This document shows, piece by piece, positions 43,113 through 54,063 of a stretch of DNA of 64,000 nucleotides. Within the stretch, counting starts at the first letter, position 1, and each line of letters starts with the position of its first letter. Source of the DNA: Pseudohalioglobus lutimaris (GTDB lineage: Bacteria; Pseudomonadota; Gammaproteobacteria; Pseudomonadales; Halieaceae); assembly GCF_002866825.1 (NCBI RefSeq), contig NZ_PKUS01000003.1:124001-188000 (forward strand), given 5' to 3'. The notes beneath the pieces are model-generated. The model ran no database searches. It was given only the letters and a program-made list of their open reading frames with translations, and was not told the DNA's origin. The position numbers and the translations under genes were made by a program.

Positions 43113-45230
43113 TTAAAAACGCCACTCCAGGCCGACCGAGGCTGTGCGCGGTTTGTTGGGTCGAGCCCCGTCAGGCAGGCGAGAAACAATGGCACGCTCA
43201 TCCAGCAGGTTCTCCACTTTGAGGTAGACCACGGCTTCTTCATTCAAGGCATAGCGGCTGATGTAGTCCAATACAAACAGGTCTTCGCTCTGGTCCCGCG
43301 CATCACCGCCCACACAACCGACGGTCATGCACATATCGTCGACGTACTTGGCCACCGCATAGTTGCCCCAGCCATTGGCCGCGAGTATCCCAAGGCGCAG
43401 ACTGAACACGTTCTCCGGTATGGAAGCCAGCCGGTCACCCTTTTCGAACCCTTCCTCGGGGTTGTCCTTACTGATCTCGGCATCGGTGTAGGTATACATC
43501 AGGTCCAGCGGCAGGCTGAAGCTGCCCAGCTCAAAGCTGGTTCCCGCCTGCAGCTCCATTCCCGCAATAACCGCTTGCCCGGTGTTAAACGAACCCGAGG
43601 TGGCGCCATTGGAACAGGGGCTGGCGTTGGAACAGTTCTCACTCTTGTTGTCGAAGTCTGAATAGAATCCCACGGCTTCAACAAACCACTGGCCGCGATA
43701 GCGCACACCCGCCTCGTAGTTGGTGCTGGTTTCCGGATCTTCAAACGACCTGGCGCCGCCGCCCAGGGGAGAGAAGCCCCTGTGCACACCGGCCAGAACC
43801 TGCCAGTTCTCGCTCACATCGTAAGTGAAAGACGCCCCGGGCAACCACTCATCGGTGTCGTTGCTGCGTCGACTTTTCAACTCATTGCGCTGCGGGTCGG
43901 CGTATTCCCTGCGCGAGGACTGCACATCCTCCCAGCGCAACGCCAGATTGACGTTGAGCGCGTCGGTTACCTGCCACGCATCCACCACCCAGAGGCTAAG
44001 CGCATCCGCAGACTCCAGTCTATTATTGCTGCCGACAGGAGCAGTGGTGCTGACGTAGACCAGCTGTCCATCAACCTGGTCATAGACATCTTCCGGCTGG
44101 AAGCGATCCATCTCGTCCTCGTGCACACGGCCACCCAGCGCCAGCTGGTGGTCACCAAAGCCCATATCGAAGTTCAGCTCGATGCCGCGGGATTCATAGT
44201 CGCGACTGTTGTTCTTGTATTTCAGGCCTGCGAAATCTTCGCTGCCGTCGAGGACGCCCTGGGCAAACACATCGCCGTCGTTGGCATCCTCGACCAGGCT
44301 GCCACCACCGCTGAGCTTGTACCAGTTGCGGGAGAACGCATTGTAGTAACCCGTGGCGGTCATGTTGATGTTGTCTGCCAGCTGCAGGCGGTAAACCAGG
44401 TTATAGCCCTGGTGATCATTATCCATTTCATCGGGTGCAGACAGCCCGTAACGACGGTCTTCGTCACGGTCAAAGTCGGTGTCAGTCAGCCCCAGGTACG
44501 TCTCGTCAGAGGTTTCCTCTGAGTACTGGGCTTTGAGCTGCAGACTTTGTAATTCTGTTTCCCAGGCCAGTTTCACCATATAGTCAGCGATGTCGTAGCC
44601 GGTATCCCGACTGCTGCGGTCAATCTCCTTGAACCCTTCACTGCGTCGCTGCGCCGTCTCCACCAGGAAACCAAAGTTCCCGCTGCGCGCACCGTAGTTG
44701 GCAATCAAGTCTGCCTCGGCATTCTGCCCGTAGGCAAGGTTTAACGCGCCCGCGCTCTCCTGGGGAATAGGCGTGGAAATGAGGTTAACCACACCGCCGG
44801 TTGTTTGCGGGCCGTAGCGCAACAATGGCGCGCCCTTGAGCACTTCGATGGTGTGCATGCGGCTCGCCGTGGGGAAGTAATAGGCCGCTGGATTGGAGTA
44901 AGGAGCCGGCGCGACCATAACACCATCTTCCAGCAGGGTAATCTTCGAAGAACGTTCCGCGGTGGCACCGCGAATACCTATATTGGGACGCAGGCCGTAG
45001 CCGTCCTCCTCCTGAATGTAGACTCCGGGAACAGTCTTCAATAACTGGTTGATGTCACGTGCGGCTTCAATTGAAATCTGCTCGCCGTCGATCACTGAGC
45101 CTGTTCCGGCCAGCAACCGGGCCTGCGCCTTGTCGCCAATAATGGTTACTTCTTCAATATCGTCGATACCGGCTTGTACAGTGGTGGCCAGCGCGGCCGC
45201 CACTGCGGCGGCAAGAATGCGGTACTTCAT
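43113..45230 (-). CDS. TonB-dependent receptor, FecA-like
   Basis: 705 residues with a signal peptide (MKYRILAAAVAAALATTVQA). The plug domain (about 25-150) contains INQLLKTVPGVYIQEEDGYGLRPNIGIRGATAERSSKITLLEDGV, a close match in style to FecA-type ferric citrate receptors. A 22-stranded barrel follows and ends in ...VGLEWRF with the terminal aromatic residue. No N-terminal signalling extension is visible, so it is not a transducer. Two Fur-box-like sites upstream (45,272-45,319) support iron regulation. The actual ligand is unknown. Confidence 0.92.
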   Translation of the reverse strand: MKYRILAAAVAAALATTVQAGIDDIEEVTIIGDKAQARLLAGTGSVIDGEQISIEAARDINQLLKTVPGVYIQEEDGYGLRPNIGIRGATAERSSKITLLEDGVMVAPAPYSNPAAYYFPTASRMHTIEVLKGAPLLRYGPQTTGGVVNLISTPIPQESAGALNLAYGQNAEADLIANYGARSGNFGFLVETAQRRSEGFKEIDRSSRDTGYDIADYMVKLAWETELQSLQLKAQYSEETSDETYLGLTDTDFDRDEDRRYGLSAPDEMDNDHQGYNLVYRLQLADNINMTATGYYNAFSRNWYKLSGGGSLVEDANDGDVFAQGVLDGSEDFAGLKYKNNSRDYESRGIELNFDMGFGDHQLALGGRVHEDEMDRFQPEDVYDQVDGQLVYVSTTAPVGSNNRLESADALSLWVVDAWQVTDALNVNLALRWEDVQSSRREYADPQRNELKSRRSNDTDEWLPGASFTYDVSENWQVLAGVHRGFSPLGGGARSFEDPETSTNYEAGVRYRGQWFVEAVGFYSDFDNKSENCSNASPCSNGATSGSFNTGQAVIAGMELQAGTSFELGSFSLPLDLMYTYTDAEISKDNPEEGFEKGDRLASIPENVFSLRLGILAANGWGNYAVAKYVDDMCMTVGCVGGDARDQSEDLFVLDYISRYALNEEAVVYLKVENLLDERAIVSRLPDGARPNKPRTASVGLEWRF

Positions 45231-45271
45231 ATTATCCCCAGAAAGCGCGTCTTAAGTTACAGACGAATAAT

Positions 45272-45319
45272 AATGAGATGAATTCGCATTTACAAGTCTA
45301 AATGTGATCGATTCTCATT
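45272..45319. promoter_or_regulatory. Two Fur-box-like sites upstream of the TonB receptor
   Basis: AATGAGATGAATTCGCATT (45,272-45,290) and AATGTGATCGATTCTCATT (45,301-45,319) both resemble the 19-bp Fur consensus AATGAGAATNATTCTCATT and are 29 bp apart, 40-90 bp upstream of the receptor ATG. They imply repression by Fur-Fe(II), fitting a FecA-like receptor. Confidence 0.75.
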
Positions 45320-45461
45320 AATCTGCAGTCACTTTTCCGGGGCAGCAGCCTGCCGGCCATGGGAGAGCGGCATTGGCGGTGAGGCCACAATGCTGCTATA
45401 GACAGAAACTCAGCGAACCCAACCACCAGATACGGCAGCCGGGATAAGCACAGCGAGGTCG

Positions 45462-47633
45462 CTAACCCCCGGGAACGTAGCCGTCGACAGTGCAGGGAAG
45501 GCTCGAGTCACAGGTGTCGACAAAGCGCCCTACCCCGTCGGGCATAAGGAAGAAATGCTTCTGTTTCTGGGCCACCGGGTCCTTGCGTGGGCGACTGTGC
45601 GGGTCTTCACCGAAATCCGGTTCAAAGGGGGGCGTGTTGGTAATCGGCGGCGCGGCGCTGCCGCCATTCACCGCACCACCTCCCACCGGGCCGTTGTCCC
45701 AGATGGAAATTACCGAGCCAAGAAACTCACCTGCAGGCACCGGTTCCAGGCCCACGAAGGGGTTACTGTCAGGGTGCCGACCCGGTTCCAGGGCGGGCAC
45801 CCGTAGCCTGGCACCGATGGCACGGGCCATGGATTCAGCGGCCCACATACTCACCTGGTGATCGCCATAGGCCACCTGCAGCAAGACCGCATGTGACGGA
45901 GTGTTAGGCAAGGTGTTGTTTTCGATATGGTAGACATAACCACTGGACTCGGCTCTGTCCCAGAGCATCTGCGCCAGAGACAGCAAGAACCCCTGATCCT
46001 TGATGCTGGGGTAACCACCGCCGTTGTCGCCAGTGGCCCCGCCGCCGAAGAACGGCTTGTACACGTCGAAGTCGATGCTCCGGCGCAACAGGAAACTGTA
46101 AGCCATGCCGGGCACGCCGAGCACGCCACGGGTCACGTCCTGGATCACGGCCATCAGCGCGCCCCCGAGAATGCCACCCTGACTGTTGCCGTCGTAGTAG
46201 ACCACGCTGTTATCAAAAGCCGCCACTCCGCCTGACTGGAAAGCCGGATGCGCGGCGAACCCCGCATCATGCTTGAGCAGGCGCGCGAGGAACATAAAGT
46301 TGAGCATGCCCTGCTGCTGACGGTCGAAGAAAGCGGGAAGCAGGCTGAAGTCCTGCAGCGCCTGCACGGCAAAACCGGCGTCCTCATTGGCAAAGCCGCT
46401 CCAGTCAGTGGCACAGAACATCATCTGGTAAGTGTCGGCCATGATGTCAACATTGTTGCCGGTACCCCCCTGCACTTCACCGGCACTACCCAAAAGACCA
46501 TGACCGTAGAGCGAGGCTCGCGCCTGCACCTTTGGCGCCTGGGCGAAATCCTCGCTGACGGAACGCGGAATACGGCAAAAGAACCGGGCGGTAAACAGGT
46601 TATCGCCACCGAGGCGGTCAGGCAGGCCATCATCCGGGTCGGCATAATAGAACGTAGAACCGGGGCCGCCTTCATCTGACGCCAGGAAGTTGGGTACCTG
46701 GAAGGTACCGGACACCTCACGGCTGATCTGCTCATCTTCACCCTCGCCGCAGCCATCAATCCCACAAGGCGCAAATTCGGTGACCGCTGCAACCTCGAAC
46801 AGGGGTGCGGCGCTACCCAGGTCCGCAAACGCCTCGTCGCGAATATGCAGCAAGCGTTCGGTGATGCTCTGAACCGAACCGATGTTGAAATCCCAGGCCA
46901 GGTAGAGCTTCTCACGCGCAATACCGGCATCGGCGAGAATCGTAAAGATGTCCTCCATCGCTGCCCGGCGATCTTCTATGGCGCTGTTATCGGTCAGGGT
47001 GTCATCGCGGAAGGCTCGAAATACTGCCGGCGCCTCAAGCTCTTGTCCATCGGCATCACGCAAGCCACGCAGGGCGACTATATACCGTCCGCCGCGCTCA
47101 AACTGCTGCATGGGGCGGATAAGCAAAGCCTGCTCCGATGGCTCGTCCGTATTGGCATCCAACTCCGCAAAAATCAGGTGCTGTTCCCCGGTCTCGGCAT
47201 TGATCACCACAATCGGCGCATCCGCATTTAGGGATTGCTCGATATCGGTAATGGCGGCCGCGCCGGTCTGCTCGAGGTCGATGCCCGGCACCTGCAACAT
47301 AATCAGCTGTGAGGGGGAAAAGCCGTCATTCCTGTTCCACTCGCCCGGATCCACGCGCACGTCCTGCTTGTTGGCAGGGAGAGAGGCCTGCGACAGGTTC
47401 ACCCGCCGGCCAGTAGGAGTCGTCTCGTCCGCCACCGTAAAGGCGGCACTTGGCCAGGGGAACATACAGTTCACCCCATCCAGGATCTCGCAGCGCTCGG
47501 CATTCGGCGTCTCGATACTGATGGGCGGGACCGGGGCCGGCGGCCTTGAATCGCTGCTGTCGGAACAACCAGCTATTGACGCGCTCAATAGCGCCCCAGC
47601 CAGTAATATCAGTGGAGAACGGTATGCGCTCAT
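45462..47633 (-). CDS. Large lipoprotein with alpha/beta-hydrolase-like features
   Basis: 723 residues. A lipoprotein signal ends ASIAGC (Cys23). The N-terminal half resembles predicted secreted proteins of marine gammaproteobacteria (PNAERCEILDGVNCMFPWPSAAF, WNRNDGFSPSQLIMLQVPGIDL). In the C-terminal half YYDGNSQGGILGGALM carries a G-N-S-Q-G nucleophile-elbow pattern of serine hydrolases, and HAVLLQVAYGDHQV could hold a catalytic acid/His pair. It may be an outer-membrane-anchored esterase or lipase. The product is not a named family member I can identify. Confidence 0.65.
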   Translation of the reverse strand: MSAYRSPLILLAGALLSASIAGCSDSSDSRPPAPVPPISIETPNAERCEILDGVNCMFPWPSAAFTVADETTPTGRRVNLSQASLPANKQDVRVDPGEWNRNDGFSPSQLIMLQVPGIDLEQTGAAAITDIEQSLNADAPIVVINAETGEQHLIFAELDANTDEPSEQALLIRPMQQFERGGRYIVALRGLRDADGQELEAPAVFRAFRDDTLTDNSAIEDRRAAMEDIFTILADAGIAREKLYLAWDFNIGSVQSITERLLHIRDEAFADLGSAAPLFEVAAVTEFAPCGIDGCGEGEDEQISREVSGTFQVPNFLASDEGGPGSTFYYADPDDGLPDRLGGDNLFTARFFCRIPRSVSEDFAQAPKVQARASLYGHGLLGSAGEVQGGTGNNVDIMADTYQMMFCATDWSGFANEDAGFAVQALQDFSLLPAFFDRQQQGMLNFMFLARLLKHDAGFAAHPAFQSGGVAAFDNSVVYYDGNSQGGILGGALMAVIQDVTRGVLGVPGMAYSFLLRRSIDFDVYKPFFGGGATGDNGGGYPSIKDQGFLLSLAQMLWDRAESSGYVYHIENNTLPNTPSHAVLLQVAYGDHQVSMWAAESMARAIGARLRVPALEPGRHPDSNPFVGLEPVPAGEFLGSVISIWDNGPVGGGAVNGGSAAPPITNTPPFEPDFGEDPHSRPRKDPVAQKQKHFFLMPDGVGRFVDTCDSSLPCTVDGYVPGG

Positions 47634-47701
47634 GGTTATAGCTCCTGCTTGTTTTTATCCATGGTGCCGGGCTTGCGACCCAGCGTACTAGCCAACGTAA
47701 A

Positions 47702-48334
47702 TCAATCTGGCGGGTTTGCCAATTGCAGGGCCGTGATTCGCGCCCGCAAAGCGGGCAATACCTGCTCCTCAAACCAGGGATTGCGACGCAACCACAAGGT
47801 ATTACGCGGCGAGGGGTGCGGGAGTGGGAGGAAGCGCGGGGCGAAATCCTGCCAGCGCTGAACCCTGGCGGTCAGGGTTTCTGCACTGCGTCCCAGATAA
47901 TACTGCTGGGCATAACTGCCCACCAGCAGCGTGAGCTCCAGCGCCGGCATCTGCTCTAGCAATGCTTCATGCCAGAGCGGCGCACATTCGCTGCGCGGCG
48001 GCAGGTCGCCGGACTTGCCTTTACCGGGGTAGCAAAAGCCCATCGGCATGATGGCTACCCGCGACTCGTCGTAAAACACCGCGTTATCCAGCTGCAGCCA
48101 CTGTCGAAGCCGTTCGCCGCTGGGGTCATCCCAGGGAATTCCCGTCGCGTGAACCCGGGTGCCGGGCGCCTGGCCGACAATCAGCAGCCTGGCCGTTGCG
48201 CTGACGCGAACGACAGGATTCGCCCCCAGCGGCAGCCCCGCCTCGCACTGGCGGCAGGCGCGAACGCGGGCCAGTAAACCGTCCAGGGACGAGTCTTTGC
48301 AAATTGGATCAACCATGCGGTCACTATTCATCAT
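47702..48334 (-). CDS. Uracil-DNA glycosylase superfamily protein
   Basis: 210 residues. [31 protein letters not shown] and [29 protein letters not shown] are the two active-site motifs of the UDG superfamily (GQAPG and HPSPRN). [18 protein letters not shown] at the N-terminus recalls the cysteine-containing entry segment of family 4 enzymes, but a full 4Fe-4S cysteine set is not evident. It may remove uracil or related bases. Starts at 48,334 or 48,331. Confidence 0.87.
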   Translation of the reverse strand: MMNSDRMVDPICKDSSLDGLLARVRACRQCEAGLPLGANPVVRVSATARLLIVGQAPGTRVHATGIPWDDPSGERLRQWLQLDNAVFYDESRVAIMPMGFCYPGKGKSGDLPPRSECAPLWHEALLEQMPALELTLLVGSYAQQYYLGRSAETLTARVQRWQDFAPRFLPLPHPSPRNTLWLRRNPWFEEQVLPALRARITALQLANPPD

Positions 48335-48428
48335 TCACACGATTTATTGGCTACCGGGCCGCGTGCTGGTAAGATTCCGCGCTTTGCAAGCATTCCCATG
48401 CAAACCTGCTTCCAACGCTGGAGAACCT

Positions 48429-51320
48429 ATGACTCGCCCGTCCCTGTTTGAGCTGGAAAACCACTCGGACTTCATCCAACGTCATATTGGTCCCACTGTC
48501 AAACAGCAAGAGGAAATGGCGCGAATCCTCGGCTATGACAACCTCGATGCATTAATTGACGACACAGTGCCCGCGGCGATCCGCCGCCACACACCTATGG
48601 ATCTGCCCCCTGCGCAAACTGAGCAGGCGGTCATCGCCCGCTTGCGCGCGCTGGCCAGCCAGAACGTCGTCAACAAGTCATATATTGGCACCGGCTACAG
48701 CAACACGTTCGTCCCCGCCGTCATTCAGCGCAACGTGCTGGAGAACCCGGGCTGGTACACCGCCTACACGCCTTATCAGCCGGAGATTTCGCAGGGACGC
48801 CTCGAGGCGCTGCTGAGCTTCCAGCAAATGATCATCGATCTCACCGGTATGGACATGGCCAACGCCTCCATGCTCGACGAGAGCACGGCGGCGGCGGAGG
48901 CGATGACCCTGCTGCATCGCATGAACAAGAAGAATCGCAGCAATGTATTTATCGTTGCAGACGACTGCCACCCCCAGACCATCTCAGTGGTCAAAACACG
49001 GGCCGAAGTGCTGGGCATAGAGATAGTGGTCGGCTGCCCCGAAAAGCTGGTGGGCGATACTGAAGCCTTTGGTGTCTTGCTGCAGTACCCCGGCACCTAC
49101 GGGCACCTGGAGGACATCTCTCCGTTGATTGAACGCGCCCACGCCGCGCAGACGCTGGTGACAGTCGCCGCCGATATCATGTCCCTGCTGCTGGTCAAAT
49201 CACCGGGCGAACTGGGTGCCGACGTGGTCGTTGGCAACACACAGCGGTTCGGTGTACCCATGGGGTTCGGTGGCCCACACGCCGCGTTTTTCGCCACCCG
49301 TGACGCCTACAAGCGTTCTATACCCGGGCGCATCATCGGCGTGTCGATTGACCGTCGCGGCAACCAGGCACTGCGCATGGCCATGCAAACCCGCGAGCAA
49401 CACATCCGCCGCGAAAAGGCCACCAGCAACATCTGCACTGCCCAGGCCCTGCTGGCTATCATGGCCGCGTTTTATGCCATGTACCACGGGCCCGAGGGGC
49501 TGCGCCGAATCGCCGTGAGGATCCACAGACTGGCCAGCATTTTTGCCACTGGCATGAAGGAAATAGGCCTGCCTGCGCAGCAGGCTACCTATTTCGACAC
49601 GCTGACCTTCGAGGTGGGTGAACAGCAATCATCGATCATCGAAAGGGCCCTTGCCCAGGGCATCAACCTGCGCATTATCGACACCGACCGCCTTGGCGTC
49701 ACGCTCGATGAAACCACTACCGCCGCCGATGTGGAAACACTGTGGCAGGTATTCAACGACGGTAACCTGCCCGATGTCAGCGCACTGGACGCTGCAATTG
49801 ATGATACTTCCAGCATTCCGGCAGGACTGCTCAGGGACATGGACTACCTGCAGCATCCGCTGTTTAACGACTACCACTCCGAAACCGAGATGTTGCGCTA
49901 TATGCGCTACCTGGAAGACAAGGACATTGCCCTCAACCGGGCGATGATTCCCCTGGGCAGCTGCACGATGAAGCTCAATGCCACCACTGAAATGCTCCCG
50001 GTCACCTGGCCGGAGTTCGCCGGCCTGCACCCCTTCGCACCGGTAGATCAGACCAAAGGCTACCAGGCTTTGCTGGCCGAACTCGATCACATGTTACTGG
50101 AGGCCACAGGGTATGACGCGATCTCCATGCAGCCCAATGCCGGGTCACAGGGCGAATATGCCGGTCTGCTGGCGATCATGCGCTACCACCAGAGCCGCGG
50201 TGACCACCAGCGGAAAATCTGCCTGATCCCCTCCTCTGCCCATGGCACCAACCCCGCGTCTGCTGCCCTGGCGGGTATGAAAGTGGTGATTGTCGATTGC
50301 GATAACCAGGGCAATGTGGACATGGACGACCTGAGGCTCAAGGCTGAGCGTCATACCGAGGACCTGGCCTGCATCATGGTCACCTACCCCTCTACCCATG
50401 GCGTATTTGAGGAGTCCATCATCGAGCTCTGCGCCGTTGTGCACGAACACGGTGGCCAGGTCTATGTGGATGGTGCCAATCTCAACGCCCTGGTGGGTAT
50501 TGCCGCACCGGGCAAATTTGGCGCCGACGTGTCCCACCTGAACCTGCACAAGACCTTCTGTATTCCCCACGGCGGTGGCGGCCCGGGCATGGGGCCCATC
50601 GGCGTTGGCGCGCACCTGCAGCCGTTCCTGCCCAGTCACCCTGTCTCACCCGTGCCAGGCGTGGATGCCGACAACGACGTGGTTTCAGCTGCACCTTACG
50701 GCAGCGCGTCTATCCTGCCGATTTCATGGGCCTACATCGCGCTGATGGGTGGCGACGGCCTGGAGCAGGCAAGTAAGGTTGCCATCCTCAGCGCCAACTA
50801 CATTGCACACCGCCTGAAAAGCCACTATCCCATCCTGTACACGGGCAACAGTGGCAATGTCGCGCACGAGTGCATCATCGACATCCGCCCGATCAAGGAA
50901 GCTTCCGGCGTCAGCGAGGAAGACATCGCCAAAAGGCTCATTGATTTTGGTTTCCATGCTCCCACCATGAGCTTCCCCGTGGCAGGCACCTTGATGATAG
51001 AGCCGACGGAATCGGAGTCGCTGTACGAACTCGACCGGTTCTGCGATGCGCTGATCGCCATCAGGCAGGAAATCGATGCGGTGCAGGCGGGCAAAATAGA
51101 TGCCCAGGACAACCCGCTCGCCAACGCGCCACACACCCTTGAGGACGTGGCAGCCACTGCCTGGGAGCACTCTTACTCCAGAGAGCTGGCCGCCTACCCC
51201 GTGGCGTCATTGCGCCGCTACAAGTACTGGCCACCCGTGAACCGGGTAGACAACGTGTTCGGAGATCGCAACCTGTTCTGCGCCTGCCCGGCCATAGACA
51301 GTTATCGCGAAGATGGGTGA
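48429..51320 (+). CDS. gcvP: Glycine dehydrogenase (decarboxylating), P protein
   Basis: 963 residues from the ATG at 48,429, preceded by GGAGAACCT; the frame is open further upstream but that part overlaps the UDG gene. It is the long homodimer-type P protein: two related halves, with PLP-binding Lys708 in [22 protein letters not shown] in the second half. [25 protein letters not shown] is another hallmark. It decarboxylates glycine and passes the aminomethyl group to GcvH. gcvT and gcvH are not in the window, and no glycine riboswitch is visible in the 90 bp upstream. Confidence 0.97.
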   Translation: MTRPSLFELENHSDFIQRHIGPTVKQQEEMARILGYDNLDALIDDTVPAAIRRHTPMDLPPAQTEQAVIARLRALASQNVVNKSYIGTGYSNTFVPAVIQRNVLENPGWYTAYTPYQPEISQGRLEALLSFQQMIIDLTGMDMANASMLDESTAAAEAMTLLHRMNKKNRSNVFIVADDCHPQTISVVKTRAEVLGIEIVVGCPEKLVGDTEAFGVLLQYPGTYGHLEDISPLIERAHAAQTLVTVAADIMSLLLVKSPGELGADVVVGNTQRFGVPMGFGGPHAAFFATRDAYKRSIPGRIIGVSIDRRGNQALRMAMQTREQHIRREKATSNICTAQALLAIMAAFYAMYHGPEGLRRIAVRIHRLASIFATGMKEIGLPAQQATYFDTLTFEVGEQQSSIIERALAQGINLRIIDTDRLGVTLDETTTAADVETLWQVFNDGNLPDVSALDAAIDDTSSIPAGLLRDMDYLQHPLFNDYHSETEMLRYMRYLEDKDIALNRAMIPLGSCTMKLNATTEMLPVTWPEFAGLHPFAPVDQTKGYQALLAELDHMLLEATGYDAISMQPNAGSQGEYAGLLAIMRYHQSRGDHQRKICLIPSSAHGTNPASAALAGMKVVIVDCDNQGNVDMDDLRLKAERHTEDLACIMVTYPSTHGVFEESIIELCAVVHEHGGQVYVDGANLNALVGIAAPGKFGADVSHLNLHKTFCIPHGGGGPGMGPIGVGAHLQPFLPSHPVSPVPGVDADNDVVSAAPYGSASILPISWAYIALMGGDGLEQASKVAILSANYIAHRLKSHYPILYTGNSGNVAHECIIDIRPIKEASGVSEEDIAKRLIDFGFHAPTMSFPVAGTLMIEPTESESLYELDRFCDALIAIRQEIDAVQAGKIDAQDNPLANAPHTLEDVAATAWEHSYSRELAAYPVASLRRYKYWPPVNRVDNVFGDRNLFCACPAIDSYREDG

Positions 51321-51415
51321 TTTGTTATCTAAAGGCTAACCAGTTGTAAAGAACACGCAGTAACACCAGTCTCCAGTCAGAACCAATGAACGGGTGTCGC
51401 GTTGGCTTGTACCGC

Positions 51416-53695
51416 TCAGGGCAACCGGGCGATAGTCGCCACGGCTCCGGTGTACCTGTCAATGGCATAGGCCTGACCTGTTTCCCCATTGCCGAGCAAA
51501 TCGCCCACATTGTAGATGAGCGCTCGCGTCGAGTCGAAGGCGAAGGGCATAGCACCCTCCAGTACGCCGGCGGGAGTGCCGCTCTCCAGGTCGATGGAGC
51601 GGATATCGAGAGAGGTGGCAGGGGAGTAGCGGTCAAACCCCGTGGGATCAAACCCAACCAGAATCCGCCCCGGGGTCGAGTCCCAAGCGATACTCTCGAT
51701 AGATTCCTCGCCGGATCCGGCGTAAATCGGGCTACGCTGGCCGCTGTGTACATTGATGGCAATAACGTTACCGCCTTGCGTCGTCGCAATCACCCGGTCC
51801 TGACTCGCGCTGTACAAGTTCAGCTTGAGCGCAGAGGGGTGATCGAAATCAATATTCCCAATATCGGCGACCAGTTTGCGGGCGCCTGTGGCGATATCAA
51901 CCGAAACGAGCCCATTTCGGTTCCACTGACCAATGACCCCGGACGCGTATATCAAGCCGTGCTCAGCATCCACGCTTAAGCCTGCAATCTGTCTTAGATT
52001 GATACCTCCACCGATGCTGTCTGAAGAGACGACTTCTTGAACACCCGTTTCCACGTTGACGCGCATAAGCGCGGAATTATGGCTAATATAGTAAAGATAT
52101 GGCTCGGTCGGATGGAGCGCCGCAGCAGGTACGTAGGCACCTCCTTGCAGCTTAGCCGCAAGGAGTGTGCGCTCCAAAGTATCCAGGTCGATGCTCACCA
52201 GTTGCACCTTTCGCTCGTCAAACACGTAAAGCCGGTTCCGTTCGCTATCTGCAACGGACAAAGCGCCACCTGGTACCTCAGGACCGCCTCCGATAGCGTT
52301 TTCCAGTGTTATGCTCATCAATTCCTGGCGATCACCTGTGACCAGGCTAAGCGCACTCAGGTGGTCGTATTCGCTAGCGATAACCAGGCGTTGACCGGTC
52401 TCATCGTAATCCACATCGGTGATCGAGTCGGGCATATTGGGCTCGTCAACTGCTAACGAGCGATCACCACTGGCGAGATCGACCCAGAGAATCCGTTCCT
52501 CGTCCACAGCCAGGACCCGACCTCCCTCATGACTTAAAAATAGCCATTCTGGTGAATACAGCAGTGGACCACTCTCGGGAAGTGCGTTGGACAGTACACT
52601 GCCGGAGCCCGTGGCCAGATCGTACGCGTACAGGCCGTAGTCTTCCGGGTCAGGGAAATAATGTTCTGGATAGGCTTGCTCATCTGCTGCAACAATTGCT
52701 CGGTTGTTAGTTGCGTCGATGACAACCGGGCCTGGACAGAATGGCACGGGGGGCGCTCCCGGCAGATCACTTACGTGACTTGTGCGGGCAATTTCCCTCA
52801 GCGGAGGGCCTGTTAATGGAATGGCCATGAGCCTACAGTTATTGCCCTCTATTCCGTGAAGGTCCCCAGTCTTGCGTGAGTACACAAGCTGCATGTTCAC
52901 TGGATCGAGATCGAAACCATGATGTGAAACAAAGTCGCTGGGGTAGTACAGGAACCCCAGAGATCGCCCGGTACCATCACCCAAATCCACGGTGTAGGCA
53001 TCCGGTGAATAACCATATGCGTCCCAGCGCAAAAGATAGGCGTTACTGGCCGTCGCGTCCATGCGTATCCCTGTCGCAGGAACCCGGTAACCATCAACCA
53101 GCCCATCGATAACCGGCGTTTCAGCGCCAGAAGCAAGGTCCAATCGCCGCAATTGCCCGCTGCCGTATACCAGCGCCGAATTGCCATCGTCAAAAAGCCG
53201 AATTAATTCATACGCGCCCTGTAGAGGAGTGTTGTATACCGAGGACACTACCTCCACGATGCGCCCTGAAGTAGGCTCCAGGCTCGCCGTGAGTGCAACA
53301 TTTTCTCTGATGCCGAGCGGAATCTCCGCATGCCAGCGGCCCAGTTTAAAATCCACGGTTGCCGGGACATTATTTACGGAAAAACTCTGGATGTCTGCCG
53401 CAGACAGCGGGCCGCCTCCGCTGGCCTCCAGAGTGCCGCTAACGGTGATTGCGGCCACACCCTCGGTCGAAGCACCATCAGGTGGGAAAGTGATGTCGAG
53501 ATCGAATCCGCTCGGCTCTGTGGGGGGGCTCGACGGACTCCTGCTAGAGCCATCTCCGCAGGCTGCTAGCGTCAGTGACCACAGTAGCACCAGTACCAGT
53601 GGGTTCCGTGTCGGTGTACGTGAGGGGGGCTTGTCTGCGATGTAAGGGAATGCTATTGCTTCTTGCATCAATTCAACCATGCGCTGTTCAATCAT
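51416..53695 (-). CDS. Lipoprotein with beta-propeller-like repeats
   Basis: 759 residues; start at 53,695 or 53,668. A lipoprotein signal (LVLVLLWSLTLAAC) ends in the lipobox cysteine, then a Ser/Pro spacer. An N-terminal beta-sandwich (about 65-165) precedes repeats of the type YDLATGSGSVL, VDLASGDRSLAV, VDIATGARKLVADIGN, typical of WD40/YncE-like propellers. Probably an outer-membrane-anchored binding or scaffold protein. No catalytic motif was seen, and I do not recognise a named family. Confidence 0.7.
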   Translation of the reverse strand: MIEQRMVELMQEAIAFPYIADKPPSRTPTRNPLVLVLLWSLTLAACGDGSSRSPSSPPTEPSGFDLDITFPPDGASTEGVAAITVSGTLEASGGGPLSAADIQSFSVNNVPATVDFKLGRWHAEIPLGIRENVALTASLEPTSGRIVEVVSSVYNTPLQGAYELIRLFDDGNSALVYGSGQLRRLDLASGAETPVIDGLVDGYRVPATGIRMDATASNAYLLRWDAYGYSPDAYTVDLGDGTGRSLGFLYYPSDFVSHHGFDLDPVNMQLVYSRKTGDLHGIEGNNCRLMAIPLTGPPLREIARTSHVSDLPGAPPVPFCPGPVVIDATNNRAIVAADEQAYPEHYFPDPEDYGLYAYDLATGSGSVLSNALPESGPLLYSPEWLFLSHEGGRVLAVDEERILWVDLASGDRSLAVDEPNMPDSITDVDYDETGQRLVIASEYDHLSALSLVTGDRQELMSITLENAIGGGPEVPGGALSVADSERNRLYVFDERKVQLVSIDLDTLERTLLAAKLQGGAYVPAAALHPTEPYLYYISHNSALMRVNVETGVQEVVSSDSIGGGINLRQIAGLSVDAEHGLIYASGVIGQWNRNGLVSVDIATGARKLVADIGNIDFDHPSALKLNLYSASQDRVIATTQGGNVIAINVHSGQRSPIYAGSGEESIESIAWDSTPGRILVGFDPTGFDRYSPATSLDIRSIDLESGTPAGVLEGAMPFAFDSTRALIYNVGDLLGNGETGQAYAIDRYTGAVATIARLP

Positions 53696-54063
53696 GTTGA
53701 CGCTCGACCCGTACTTTCTATTCCCTACGACAGAACAAACAGGATAAAAAAAGGGATGAATCGGTGACTAAATGCGAGAACCGGTTTCACAAACGATTAA
53801 CTCAACCGAATCCACTCCGTCCTAAAAATTGGCTTTAAGCGCTGAACGACGATTGCTTTTCACGATGCCAGCCAGCTTTTGCGCGAGCGACAGCTGTTAA
53901 GGCTGGGAGCAGACCCAGGGTTTAAATAATATAGATCTTCATGGAGCGGCGCTGTGGACGAGAGCGGGCTCACGCCAGGCAATTGGAGGACAGTGTCGTA
54001 GAACTCAATAAATAGCTCAGGCCATTTATCGCGGGAAGCTTTCACATAGCGTAAGAACCAACA
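53696..54063. other. Spacer without a clear gene
   Basis: 368 bp between the propeller lipoprotein and the TPR lipoprotein genes. A 61-codon minus-strand frame (53,860-54,045) has no ribosome-binding site I would trust and no recognisable sequence, so I do not call it. A promoter for the propeller gene should lie in 53,700-53,800, where an A-rich run (GGATAAAAAAAGGG) is present. Confidence 0.5.

Noticed and set aside
48335-48428. Glycine riboswitch before gcvP
   Set aside because: Only about 90 bp separate gcvP from the divergent glycosylase gene and no tandem aptamer-like helices are visible.
53860-54045. 61-codon minus-strand frame
   Set aside because: No ribosome-binding site, no recognisable motif and no operon context.
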